Assembly (NCBI GenBank): GCA_019155185.1
Contig: CM032811.1
Location: 4,554,215 to 4,618,214, forward strand
Source: Beaufortia kweichowensis
Taxonomy: Eukaryota; Chordata; Actinopteri; Cypriniformes; Gastromyzontidae
Direction of reading: 5' to 3'
Length of the DNA stretch: 64,000 nucleotides
The notes under the pieces were generated by a model. The model did no database searches. It had not been told where the DNA came from and worked only from the letters and a program-made list of their open reading frames with translations. Positions 23,097 through 33,650 of this stretch are shown one piece after another (the first letter of the stretch is position 1; every line of letters starts with the position of its first letter). Made by a program: the position numbers and the translations under genes.

Positions 23097-23437
23097 TTAA
23101 ATTCTAATGTAATCATTACAAACTGGAGATGGAATGGTATATGACTCAAAAATATATATATATAGCCTACTAACTTGCTTAATACCTGATGTTTATTTTG
23201 TTTATTTAACCTGATAACTGTCACTGCACATATTGAGCATACACTTGAAAATGCACAATCCAAAAATATTTTTTAATGTTTTTTTTATTTTTTGTGATTT
23301 CTAAAATGACATTAACATTAACTTTTTTAATCATTGTCTTTCAGTTTATGTTTATTGTTATGAAAATTTGCCAAATATTTATTTTGGAGTCATATACCAT
23401 TCCATCTCCAGTTTGTAATGATTACATTAGAATTTAA
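23097..23437. repeat. Near-perfect 57-bp inverted repeat
   Basis: Arms 23097-23153 and 23381-23437 are reverse complements with a single mismatch by eye, separated by 227 bp. The right arm lies inside the TTAA-flanked MITE at 23206-23503 and the left arm just outside it, so the left arm is an inverted partial copy. Single-strand folding or a recent templated insertion is possible. Confidence 0.85.
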
Positions 23438-23503
23438 CTATAACATATTAAAGTGAATAAAGAAATAACATCTCTTGAGGAATGTTGACATTTAACAGGT
23501 TAA
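23206..23503. mobile_element. TTAA-flanked hairpin MITE (family M3)
   Basis: The element is bounded by TTAA at 23206-23209 and 23500-23503. Its ends are inverted: left CCTGATAACTGTC, right complement CCTGTTAAATGTC. Characteristic internal words are ctgcacatattgagcatac and catataccattccatctcc. TTAA duplications are typical of piggyBac-type elements; assignment to that superfamily is inference because no transposase is present. Related copies: 19558-19997, 25808-25930, 44712-44941. Confidence 0.6.
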
Positions 23504-23589
23504 CCAAAAAATGAATTGCATTTGGGAAAATTTGAATAATGTTCCGAAAGTTCCCTTTTTCTATCCCAATGAGGAGCACCATTACTCAC

Positions 23590-24180
23590 TCCATTGAGAA
23601 AAACCAAATAGGTTTTAGTTCCAGTGACCTTCAGCCTCAATCTACTTCTTCATCAACCCAACAACTGTAAAACAACATCAGTAATGCGACGCTCATCTCA
23701 TACCTGGAGACTCCATGAGGCTTCACGCTCATTTACAAGACCACTGCTGTCTACGCTGCCCTTTCTCTGGTAATGATTCTGCTGCTAATGGTGCGCATTA
23801 GTGTTTCAGTTGCAACAGACCAGCGCGTGTTGATGCCCTTGAAAGCCGCTCTCAGGTCTGAGAGCATTTTTATAGCTTTTCGTAATTTGGTTTGGAAAAG
23901 CAAGTGTGAGGAACGTGAGGCACAACTCCGAAATACAGTTCTTGGAGTACATCAACATGTGCAGACTGCACTTAGCCGCGGATGATATCGGTGAACAGCC
24001 TCTTGATTAAAGATTAATTTGGGGGCTTGTCAGGGACCTGAGCTGATCGAGTCTTCAATGACGCTGTGAAGAGAGCACCTCTTCATTTCACCACAGCTGT
24101 GGGAGTTTTAATCACAGAGAGGAGTCTTAACGTCTGTGTGCATATCAATGTATTGATTCTCTCACGACTTGAGAGACATT
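23590..24180. promoter_or_regulatory. Candidate conserved non-coding element
   Basis: Balanced unique sequence with phrases such as gcgcattagtgtttcagttg and gagctgatcgagtcttcaat. The 70-codon frame 23773-23985 is unrecognised. No repeats. Confidence 0.33.
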
Positions 24181-24481
24181 TATTAAGCAAACAAAGATGC
24201 TTTTGAGTTATCGGGTTATACATGATCGAAGCTTAATGAACTGCAGAAGACATTCACACCCCTTACGTGGTTACCGACAGGCTTCTTTAGCTAACCGTAG
24301 ACTGTGCATTATTTTTTCTGTTTTTTTTATGATTGTTGTTTGTCAGACTGAATCAAGTCATCCTGCTTTAAGTCTCTATGCATCGAATTTTTCTTTGGAC
24401 CAGCAAGACCTAACCCAAAAGATTCAACAGAAAGAGTATGCTGGTGTAAAGAATAACCATACTGGTTTACTATTCAGACAT

Positions 24482-24665
24482 TAAACCTGGGACAACCGTT
24501 GGGTTAAATCAACCCCCCCAAAAATGATATTTGACCCAACCATGGGTTAAAACAAACCAGCATTTTGGGTTAAAACGACCCAGCATGGGTTAATTTACAA
24601 CCCAGCTGTTGGGTTTGTCCCTTTTTGACCCAACGCTGGGTTAAGAATAACCCATCATTGTTTAG
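24482..24665. repeat. AACCCA/TGGGTT interspersed palindromic repeat
   Basis: The words TGGGTT and AACCCA (or GACCCA) alternate at least ten times across 180 bp (for example acccaaccatgggttaaaac, cccagctgttgggtttgtcc), ending in cattgtttagagtgtgtg. This matches a common fish MITE-type texture rather than a simple minisatellite, because unit spacing is irregular and orientation alternates. Confidence 0.6.
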
Positions 24666-24699
24666 AGTGTGTGTTTTGTTAATCCATTGGATTCTGTTC

Positions 24700-25150
24700 T
24701 TGCAGAACAAACCTCATTTCTACACCATAAACCCTTCAAAAACCATCAACCTGTCTCAAGGTCGATGGCTTAGTTGTGGCCTATTGGTTAACATCCGCTC
24801 AACCGCAGACACAAGCAGTACACACTCCAGTGATTTGTGAATCAGGTGACCATGCTGGCTGTGATTCGCATGATTCTGTTTACACAGTGGTGTGTGCGCA
24901 GTGACATGTTTGAGACCGGCTTAGACTCATGCCCCAGGAGTCATGTATAAATAAATGTCAGCTGGACTGGGTTGGGCTTAATACAGTGTGTTAACCGCGG
25001 GCGCCCAACACCAGCCGTCAACCCGCGTTAAGGAAACGGAGTGTTAGGGGTTGTCACTTAATTGTGACAGACAAGAGGTTGTTCTTGATGCCTTCCAACG
25101 TCGAGCAAACAAAAACCATTGAAGGGCAAAATCATCTGCTGCTTCAGGAC
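24700..25150. promoter_or_regulatory. Candidate conserved non-coding element
   Basis: Balanced sequence with GC-richer core (gttaaccgcgggcgcccaac near 24991) and aggagtcatgtataaataaatgtcag near 24936. No convincing frame. Confidence 0.33.
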
Positions 25151-26829
25151 CACCAGCTGTGTTTGAATCAGCCCTGTTTCATCTGATATGATGAAGACGA
25201 GATGATATTACACCAGACATGCCTGTTTATAGATGTTAATGCAAAATTTGATATTATAATCTGCAGCATTGCTTTTAATTGTTGGGTGATGAAACTACAG
25301 ACATTTTATTGTTGTTTTTGTATAAAACATGCTGCTCAAAATGTGAATGCACTGCCTTTTTAATATTTTTAGGTTTTAGGCATAATTTCAGTTATATATA
25401 AAGACTTGTTTTCAGTAAGTAATAGACTGAGTAGTAAATGTATTTTTAGGTGCTGTCTAAAAGAAAAAGCTCACCAAAATATCATCGTATTTCAAGTAGA
25501 TTTAAATATGACACATTAAGACACATTGTGGCAGGTTTGACATCAATTATTTTTGGTCATATTGCATAAAGGAAACGGTAATGTCAATATGCTGAATCTG
25601 ACTCAACATGCCACTTTTAAAAATTAATTAAAATTAAAATCAAAGAATTTTAGTGAATGGCAACTTTTCCTTACCATACCACACAAACCTTCAAATCTTA
25701 TTTGCCTAATAAAGCTTTTAATACATCACACAAGTAAAATGGAAAACTTTTATGACAATTGTATGATGTTTCTTTTGTCATTTTTGGATCTCTACAGTCG
25801 GTCAGTTTTAACCTGTTAACTGTCATCGTTCCACAGGTGGAAGACTTTATTTAAATATATACTTTAATATTCATAGTTTAATTATAATTTAATCATGACA
25901 AACTATATACTGATGCAAAGGTTACAGAATGAAACATGAATATTTGACACATTTTACAATAAACATTAACTAAAAATGTGTAAAAAAATTCAGAAATTAG
26001 CAGAATTATCAATTATTAATTGTGGCAACTGTTTCTTAAATGTACAAATCTTTAATTGAGCCAACTGAAAAATTTTGATGCAACAAGACACTAGAAACAT
26101 GGAAAGGTTTCAAATTGTTTACAGTGTAGCATTGATTTTTCTATTATCTATTGTTTCCCTTTGACTTTTGGATTATGTTATGGATTGGTGTATGGGTAGG
26201 AGCTATGTTTCTTTGACAATAATGTTCTTCAATGCCAACAAAAGATATTGGTCTAAAACACATCCTGCCTTGCAAAATCACTGTCACCCGTTACAGTCCC
26301 CATGCCTGTTCAGTTTCACTACAGAAATAAACAGCCAGGACAGACGAAAATAACACCTTTTGTGTTTTACTGAAGAAAGAAAGTACTATGAATTTGGAAC
26401 AACATGATTTGAGCAAGTGATAAAGTTTTCATTTTTATATGAAATCCTCCTTTTCCTTACAATTTTCAAAAGCAGCAGTTTTCTAAAACTTGGTATTTTG
26501 TGGAAAGCTGTGTATTTGATTGTTCTGTTTGATGGATAATCTGCATTTATTTACAGCCTTATTTTTATCTTGAAATAAATATGGATCATACTCTGACTTA
26601 CTTTTAAGATTAGTAAAATGCATTAGTACAAAATGGTTATGCGGCATAATACCTTATTACACTATGATAAACAACACATGCAGTATTGAAATATTTTCTC
26701 GCAACAGTAAGAGAACTGAATTTATTCAGTCAATTCTCAAAGAAAAACAGTTTGATGTTTAGATGATTGTCTCACTCTCTTCGCATAATCCACCTGCTGC
26801 TCACGTCCAAAACATTCGTTTTACAATTT
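25151..26829. other. AT-rich intergenic DNA
   Basis: No gene seen. Holds a partial M3 copy at 25808-25930 and an M2 fragment at 26335-26440 (cttttgtgttttactgaaga, atttggaacaacatgatttg). Confidence 0.4.
25808..25930. mobile_element. Partial M3 (TTAA-type) MITE
   Basis: Begins TTAACCTGTTAACTGTCATC, matching the terminal repeat of the copy at 23206. It contains an arm in the opposite sense (atcatgacaaactatatact). The distal end was not located. Confidence 0.4.
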
Positions 26830-27210
26830 TCATGCGCACCACCGGGACCCCATCTGCATGGCAGCAACGCTGAAAATTGAAGCCCGGCTGGGTGCTAAAA
26901 GTGCCTTCAACCTTAATAATCCTTTTAATCTCTCATCAATCATGTGGAAGTGGCGTAGAGGCCCTGATCCTATTACCGTTCTGAGGAAAATTGCCATCCC
27001 TGAGTCTAGACAAGCTGCAATCGGCTGTGAAAGTTGGCAACAGTGCAATGTTGGTAATGACAAGTTGGATCAAGTAATCGAAGGGACAAATCAGCCAGTG
27101 TCTCATACACAAGCTCTTTAAATAAACAACCAGGACAATGATGCACAGAGACGCAAATGGCCAGGCTGTCCAGTTGATGCCTCCAGGCTGGAGGTTTTGG
27201 GAGATGCTTA
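26830..27210. promoter_or_regulatory. Candidate conserved non-coding element
   Basis: Unique balanced block with ccttaataatccttttaatc (a TAATCC bicoid/OTX-type core at 26917-26922) and tcatcaatcatgtgg. Three overlapping frames on both strands (26830-27063 minus, 26858-27121 plus, 26936-27214 minus) show that stop-poor composition, not coding, explains the openness. One of the best CNE candidates. Confidence 0.42.
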
Positions 27211-29159
27211 GCATATTAAAAACATTATGTTACTGTTCAGCTTTGCTTCAAATGTGCAATACTCTGTCTGCCAATAGTCAGCCATTACAACTCTAGTGAC
27301 ATGCAACAAATAAAATCCTTTCCATGTTTATTTCTCATTAAGATTCAGATAAGACATCAGCTTCAGTTTATTTATATGTACAGTAATGCATACTGTACGT
27401 ATGGCACATAATCAATGCTTTGTTTTATAGTCAGCCTTGTGTTTTTATAAAAGTCTATATGTTCTGTGTGAAACAGGAGTCATTTCTATTTTTGGAAGGT
27501 TGAATTGTAAGATCTGTAAGATTTAAAACTTTCATATCAGAGAAAGAATATATTGTAAAAAATGCCAAAAATTGGATTGTGCAATATTAATATACATTCA
27601 TATTATATAATATGTGTGGGGGATGTAGCCAAAGAAAAGCTATGATAAAAACAATTTATGAGTATCAGTTCAAAAAATAAAAAAATATATCTAGAAAAAA
27701 TCTATTTCAAGTTTAATAAATTTTACATTTTTTTAAGTTAATGTTAAGAAAACTTATGGAAGCCATAAGAAAGAATATAATTTTTTTGCTTTATTATTTT
27801 CTCATGATCACGACATAACAAAAGTTGTTCTCTCGTGATCTTGACATAATCAGAATCTCATAATGTCATTTTCTCTCCAGTAAATGTTGTGCATTTTAAA
27901 TTGGACTGCTGGGGCAGAAATTGCATCTTCGCTGCCACCATCATAAATTTAAAACCTGTCCACTGTAGAGATGAACATTATCTCCGCAGCCTCCTTCTCA
28001 AGTGTTGGAGACTATGTGAAAGTTGTCCATCACTGACAACAATGAATTTAATCAGGAATCCCTAATCAAAGTAAAGCCAAATTTGTTAATCTATGATTTG
28101 GTAATTACGTTTTTGTTGCCAAACACGCTCTGTCGAATAAAAAAATACGCTATTATCTTAAAATCCTGAGTGTTATGTCGATATCACAAGTCTTGATCAT
28201 GAGAAAACAATGTAGAAAAAAATAATACATGGCCTATTTTGGCTTTCATATATACTTAAGCAAAGTTGAACTATATTCTATATATCTTTACTCTATACTA
28301 GTAAGTACTGTACTGTTTCAACACTTTTAGTTAGTAATAAAGCCTATTATGAGTTCTTAAATATGAAAGTGCTCACCCAACTATCCAGCATACATTGGAA
28401 ATAACTGAACAGCAGTCCAAAAATGTCTATTTTCTACAGCTAAAACACTGGCTGTCTCTGGAGCATTACAATGATTTAGTCTGATTATCTCATTAATAGG
28501 GAGAGGATGAATATAGCCAAGCCAACACTAATTATAGGATTTATTGTGCATGTCATATAGGTCTCCCTGTGCGATCACTTTGTCTGAAATAAATATATTA
28601 GCCCATGCTTGTGTATTAAATGAAACACTTAAAATATCTACATCATTAAGAAAAATATGTGAATACAGAAGAATGACCTTTCAGATTTTCATATCAGCTT
28701 TATCAGATTATATTTAAAGCTTTAAAGGCCACAGAAAAAATGTCTTTAATCAAAATGTATTAACTTGTTCTGCCTCTATATAAATCTTTGCTTTTCTGCT
28801 GATGTTACCAAACTTTATTTTTAACCCCTCCTCTCCATCCACCTGTCATTATAAAGATAACATTTCAAGATTAATTCCTTGATTAATTCCTATTGTATAT
28901 AGATTTCAGGTCCAGTCTACATTTTCCTTAATGTTATTGAATATACTGTTTCACTGAAAAATACACCATATTATGAAAGTGAAATGGGTTGTAAATGCTG
29001 TTTTATGTTGACTTTTTTATACACAAATGAACTGATTATTCTAATTCAACCAGTTAGCAAAAAAGAACTAAAGTGATATTGAAATAAATCTACACAGCCA
29101 TAATGTTACATGGCTATTGAGTACATCATGACACATCCAATTATTCTGGCTCAACTTGA
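27211..29159. other. AT-rich intergenic DNA
   Basis: Contains the fold-back repeat at 27796-28209 and otherwise AT-rich unique sequence with no supportable gene. Confidence 0.4.
27796..28209. repeat. Fold-back repeat with TCTCATGATCA ends
   Basis: The left end attttctcatgatcacgacataac is mirrored at the right end as gttatgtcgatatcac followed by ttgatcatgagaaaac. The internal part repeats the motif (ctcgtgatcttgacataatc). The terminal inverted repeats and internal reiterations suggest an old MITE; no clear target duplication was found. Confidence 0.5.
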
Positions 29160-29990
29160 AAATCGACCATCATTATAACACTAGAGGGGATGCTTACCAA
29201 AAGAAGAAACTGCATTTACGGATGCGGGGCCATTATCGTAAAATTACAGCGAAAATAGCTTCTGAATATGTACCTATTTTGCTAGCCAGCTGTTATCCGA
29301 CAGAGGCCTTGTGCATTTAGACATGACGTTTCCAGAAAGAGATGCACTTTTGGATATTTTTGTTTGTGCATGGTATGTCGGATATATAAATTGTTTAGTT
29401 TCAAGAAAGAAGAAATCGAAAAGAATGCATAAGGATTTCATAACAGCATTTACAGTATGTTTTTCCTGGCACTAGGATCTGCAGGAATTTCCAAAAAAAT
29501 CAAATAGGTTACAGTAACCCAACCATATTACCACAAAAGAACTGGGCATCATCCAAATCACAGTTCACTGTTGTATTACAAAACACAAATAAAGCACAAG
29601 GCAGATGATGCCAGCAAAACAGACTCTCTCTTCTTTTGATAAGTGAGTTGCATTGATTTTGGTGAGGATAATGATTGTTCTCTTGGCTTACTTTGCTGAA
29701 AGTCTCACAGCAATGCACCGGCAATACAACAGCGGGGATGCTGTCCTCAGTTTTGTTTTCTGTGCCTGAAGGGCAGTGCTTTGCAGTGACCTGGTAATAT
29801 GCTGTAGCTTCTGTTTCCTTTGGGGTTTCATGCTTGGAGAGAGTCCAAAGCTCGGATGCTGCTGGTGCCTTTAGGCTCTCACTGATCCAGGTGAAGGTAA
29901 GACTTGATGACAGGAGATTTGAGCATGGAACCCTGCTGTCTTTCTGTACTCATATACTTACCAAAAGGTACTTGGCTGGACTGCAGTTTG
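29160..29990. promoter_or_regulatory. Possible conserved patches
   Basis: Two balanced patches, 29205-29350 (gatgcggggccattatcgta, gacatgacgtttccagaaag) and 29740-29960 (gtgacctggtaatatgctgt). No gene recognised; the 71-codon minus frame at 29509-29724 is unassigned. Weak call. Confidence 0.25.
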
Positions 29991-30424
29991 TATTTGCAGG
30001 ATACTACAGCTAAACGCATTCATTTTTTTGGTGTTGCACCTTTAAACACATTCGCTTAAAGTATGTAACTGCACATGCAAGGTGGATAAGTTTGCTCCTT
30101 TTTTTTAATGAGTTGCACATCAAAAATGAAAGGAAAAGCAGAACATGTAAGCATTTGAGAGGATCATTTAAAGTTACCATAAATTCGAAATTGACTTTTT
30201 TCATATTTTTATTAATTATGTATCTGTGCACTTGATTTTTTTTATTCATGTGCCTTCATAATCTATAATCAAAAACGTTAACCTCCAACCCCAAAATGAC
30301 TTCTTCCTGTAACAAGTTATGATGCGATAGTGAGGCTTTCCAGGACTCTATTTTCCTCATTTGGTAAACTTTGAACGATAGATCAGTTCCCGATAGACGA
30401 AATCAAGTCTCACCCTACATTTTT

Positions 30425-30490
30425 TTTCTCATTTTAGAAGCCATTTCACTCTGATATACATCACAATTAGGAGAAAAAGACTTTATGGTG
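30425..30490 (+). repeat. Dispersed repeat shared with 16432-16495
   Basis: ctcattttagaagccatttc, actctgatatacatcacaat and gagaaaaagac occur in the same order as in the earlier copy. It lies just upstream of the hAT-like element. Confidence 0.5.
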
Positions 30491-30533
30491 ACTTTAGAAC
30501 TGGCACTTGGTGTGGCCTTCTGTTACTGTAGCC

Positions 30534-30937
30534 CAGGGGTTTTCAAACTTTTTTTAGCCAAACCCCTGTGACCTAAATTTTATACTTAAATGTAACCTAA
30601 ATTTTTACTTGAACTTTGAAAGGGGTGAAAAATGATATAACTGAAACTCTGACATTTTAATCAAATATTTCAGTAGTATCATTTTTATTATTATTATTAT
30701 TATCTGTTATTGGACTTTCATCTGAAAATATTCTTTAAATGGTACATAAATCGTGTCTGTCCATTCTCAGAGAGTTCTCAGTTGTCTGATATATTGTAGT
30801 GTTGTGTAATGGTCACATGGTCATATTTGTTTACATTGTATGATTTAATTGTAATTGAATTGTTTTTCAACTCAACTCTCCCCTTGCAATTCCCCTGTAA
30901 ACCACTAGGGGTTTGTGAACCCCAGTTTGGGAAACTG
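30534..30937. mobile_element. hAT-like MITE, degraded
   Basis: The left end CAGGGGTTTTCAAACTTTTT and the right-end complement CAGTTTCCCAAACTGGGG share the CAG-n-TT-n-CAAACT pattern of fish hAT elements. The word actgtagccca occurs at both edges (30525-30535 and 30934-30944), consistent with an 8-bp target duplication whose exact register is ambiguous. A short (TTA)n run lies inside at about 30686-30701. No transposase frame. Confidence 0.6.
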
Positions 30938-31099
30938 TAGCCCATCTGCTTTAAGATTTGTTGTGCCTTCAGAGATAATAGTGATAATAGTGTGTACACT
31001 ACTTTATCACTATATATTTTATATACAATAACTGTGCAAAGATGTTTAGAAAAATGATAATTTTGTGCTCTGTGAAATGTTTCACCTTTCCATGCATCT

Positions 31100-31560
31100 A
31101 TCTGACATTATTATTCACAAAAACGGGCCCCCTTATGCCTAGCACCCATATGGAACCACCGATAATGAGGTTGGACCCGTCTTCCTGTTGCCTATATCAA
31201 CCAAGGGTTTCTAAATCCCACACTGACACGATAACAATCCCAACTTGGCCTGGCAGTTTTACATGTGAAAGAATATTTAACTTTTCACTCATCCATTCAC
31301 AGGCAGACAGCAGTAAGAAGCCTTAAGCTTGGCCTGAGATTAGCTTTCAGAGGATAATGCAGTGAATTCAACCCCACACATACCACCTCCTGGCCTTTCT
31401 CTTGTTCTCAGGGCAACCAAACATACTTGCAGGGATAGGGACCCTTGACCATTCTTTTTAACCTTGCAGAGAAGCACGGCAGAAAAGAAGAGTTTTCATA
31501 TAGCTTTGGATTTGGAAGCGGGACTTAAACGACTTGGCCAAACAAAGGAATTGTGGGGTA
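31100..31560. promoter_or_regulatory. Candidate conserved non-coding element
   Basis: Balanced unique sequence (acgggcccccttatgcctag, gataatgaggttggacccgt, gacacgataacaatcccaac). A 94-codon frame overlaps its left part with no recognised domain. Located about 1.2 kb upstream of the CpG-rich block, so it could be promoter-proximal. Confidence 0.35.
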
Positions 31561-31740
31561 GAAAAACACAGGGGTTGTGTTCTGTGTTAACCTATATGCA
31601 TTTCTGATGTCAGAGGTTTGGCCAGAAATGAGATTTCCTTCCCAAATTACTTTAAACAGTTGTTAGATATCTGTATATGAAACCAAACTACTTCTGTATT
31701 TCTATATTTTTGTATTGGTAAATTAATAAAATAAGAAATG

Positions 31741-31862
31741 TTCATTATGCATTTGGCAGATGCTTTTATCCAAAGTGACTTCGGGTGATTTTTTTTAATC
31801 AATGTGTCTTTTTGAGGATCAAACCCATGACCTTTGTGCTGCAAACACAATGATCTAGCTAT
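31741..31862 (-). mobile_element. tRNA-derived SINE with L2-type tail
   Basis: On the minus strand the order is head to tail: gtttgcagcacaaagg, a box-B-like catgggtttgatcctc, a short linker, then tcactttggataaaagcatc and tgccaaatgcataatg. The tail is the one seen at the L2 3' end at 12268-12310, which fits the known sharing of L2 tails by fish SINEs. Box A is degraded and no target duplication was identified. Confidence 0.65.
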
Positions 31863-32223
31863 AGGAACAGTTACATTTTATTTCTCCATATGTGAACTAT
31901 GATTTATTATGCAAACTATAAATAAACTAAATTAGTTATTATTTAAATAAATAATAATATGCAGGTGAATAAATCATAAAAAGGTCCATTATTAAATACA
32001 ATAGTATATAGGACAATGGTTTTTTGTCTTTGTATTTTCTTCAGTATTCCTTATTATAAGTACACTTATGTGCACTAATTTGACCAGATTCTTTTTAGCT
32101 ATAAGAACAATTACATTTTATTTCAACACATGTGAACTATGATTCATTATGCAAACTATGATTACGTTAAATTAGTTTTAATTTAGATTTTCAGTTTCTC
32201 TTTCTGCTGTGGTGCATTAACAA

Positions 32224-32320
<97 letters not shown>

Positions 32321-32530
32321 TATCATGTACCATGATAATGACAATTTCTTTGGTATTGTAGCTTTAGAGTGTGTTTTGAAGTACCTTACCTCACATGCAC
32401 ATAAATAAATAATAATAAAACATTTAATTATTTAATGCAATTGTATATAATATAATAGTATATGGTTCTTTATTGTTTTTGTATTTTCCGCAGATTTTTT
32501 TCAGTTTAAATAATAAGTGCACTTATCTCA
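31856..32530 (+). repeat. Degenerate tandem duplication split by a microsatellite
   Basis: The first unit (31856-32093) and the second (32094-32530) share the ordered words tagctata(g/a)gaaca, gtgaactatgat(t/c)attatgc, aactaaattagt, caatagtatat and tttgtattttc. The second unit is longer because it contains the (AT)n tract. The divergence indicates an old duplication. Confidence 0.55.
32227..32319. repeat. (AT)n microsatellite
   Basis: Uninterrupted AT alternation of 93 bp. This is a likely length-polymorphic and assembly-sensitive site and can extrude as a cruciform. It lies about 400 bp upstream of the CpG-rich block. Confidence 0.97.
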
Positions 32531-32734
32531 TTTTTAAATCTTAAATCTTGATCTTTATTAAGATTAATTTTGTTTTTCTTTATTGATTAAATCGTATTAC
32601 TTTAGATTTCTATATGTGTGTGTTATAGTCATCATGATGCTTGTGTTTATAAACAACCGAACATAATTGTATCGTTGTGTTTATGTATCATGCTTATTTT
32701 TTCGTTTGTAAATGTATAAGAAACACGCTGTAAT

Positions 32735-33650
32735 AGTAGTGGACCCGGGCTCGCTTTCCACTAGCGCCCACTACACGCACGCGCCCCCCTCCCCTTCTGA
32801 ACACATGGTACGAGCCGAGTGTGGACGGTGGAAGCCGCTTGTCATTCCTCGGCATTCCCGCTGCACACACAGCGCACACGGTTTCAGCAGTTCAGCGTGT
32901 TATTCACCCTCCGGTTCTCTGCAGCAAAACACACGGCTTATCCACGCGTGCTGCTTTCTCTGTGAAATGCTGGACATTTTTACTCATTTTAATTTTCCAA
33001 GCGGGAGATGATCATGATGAGAGAGCGACATTAACACCTTCCGCTGGTTGCTGTTTAAAGGGAAGCGCTTGCAACCTTCGAGACGCTGGATAGACGCCTG
33101 CTTCTCCAGAAATGGTGAGCCGCTTTTTTCATGAGAAAAGTGCGTGTTGTTGCACAAAACAGCTGGTCCGTAATGCGGTAGGGAGAGATGTTGTGTTTGG
33201 CACGGGCTGGGATGCCTTTTACAATTACGCGAAACCTCTTGTTTTATTTATTATGGAGCGTTTTGTAAACTTGCGCTATGGAAGGACCGCGCAAAGTGAA
33301 GAGGGCTTGGCTGCACTCTATTAACCATTAATTATCGCTTAAGATTAAATGATTAATATGGCTATATGTCTTATAAACCACGTAGGCTTTCTCTAATCGG
33401 GTAAATGGAAGTTTATCCGCATTAATTGATGCGTTTTGTCGGTTTTCTGCATTTGTAGTCAACATTACGCGCATGTTAATGGGCCGAGGGTGTACCTGCT
33501 TACCGCCGCATGTTTCACTGTACGATCATTCAGCGGGATGCGATAGAGATGCGTGATTGTAGTAGTGTTTTACTTCCTCGGACAGGACTCTTTACCGTCA
33601 TTTCGTCTGCTTGAATCTGCAGTTGGGCTAAAGCAGAGATGCTGCGTCTC
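32735..33650 (+). promoter_or_regulatory. CpG-rich promoter-like block
   Basis: This is the only extended CpG-rich segment in the window. CG dinucleotides cluster from gacccgggctcgc to about 33650, against AT-rich, CpG-poor DNA on the left. A weak TATA-like word (tgtataagaa) lies near 32713, and the block contains a candidate first exon with a splice donor at 33115. Open frames on both strands inside it reflect CpG composition. I infer a promoter for a plus-strand transcript; divergent transcription cannot be excluded. Confidence 0.55.
32760..33114 (+). CDS. Candidate first exon: 5' UTR plus initiator ATG at the splice donor
   Basis: The exon would end exactly after an ATG (33112-33114), followed by the consensus donor gtgagc at 33115. 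The ATG has G at -3 and an in-frame stop TAG at 33091-33093, so translation cannot start further upstream in this frame. The sequence before it looks like a CpG-rich 5' UTR; its 5' end is undefined and 32760 is only a guess. If correct, only the initiator methionine is encoded here and the rest of the protein begins in a downstream exon in phase 0. The alternative unspliced frame (33112-33324, 70 codons) has no recognisable domain. I cannot name the gene. Confidence 0.4.

Noticed and set aside
32227..32319. CRISPR-like or structured array
   Set aside because: It is a simple AT microsatellite; no spacer/repeat alternation exists anywhere in the window.
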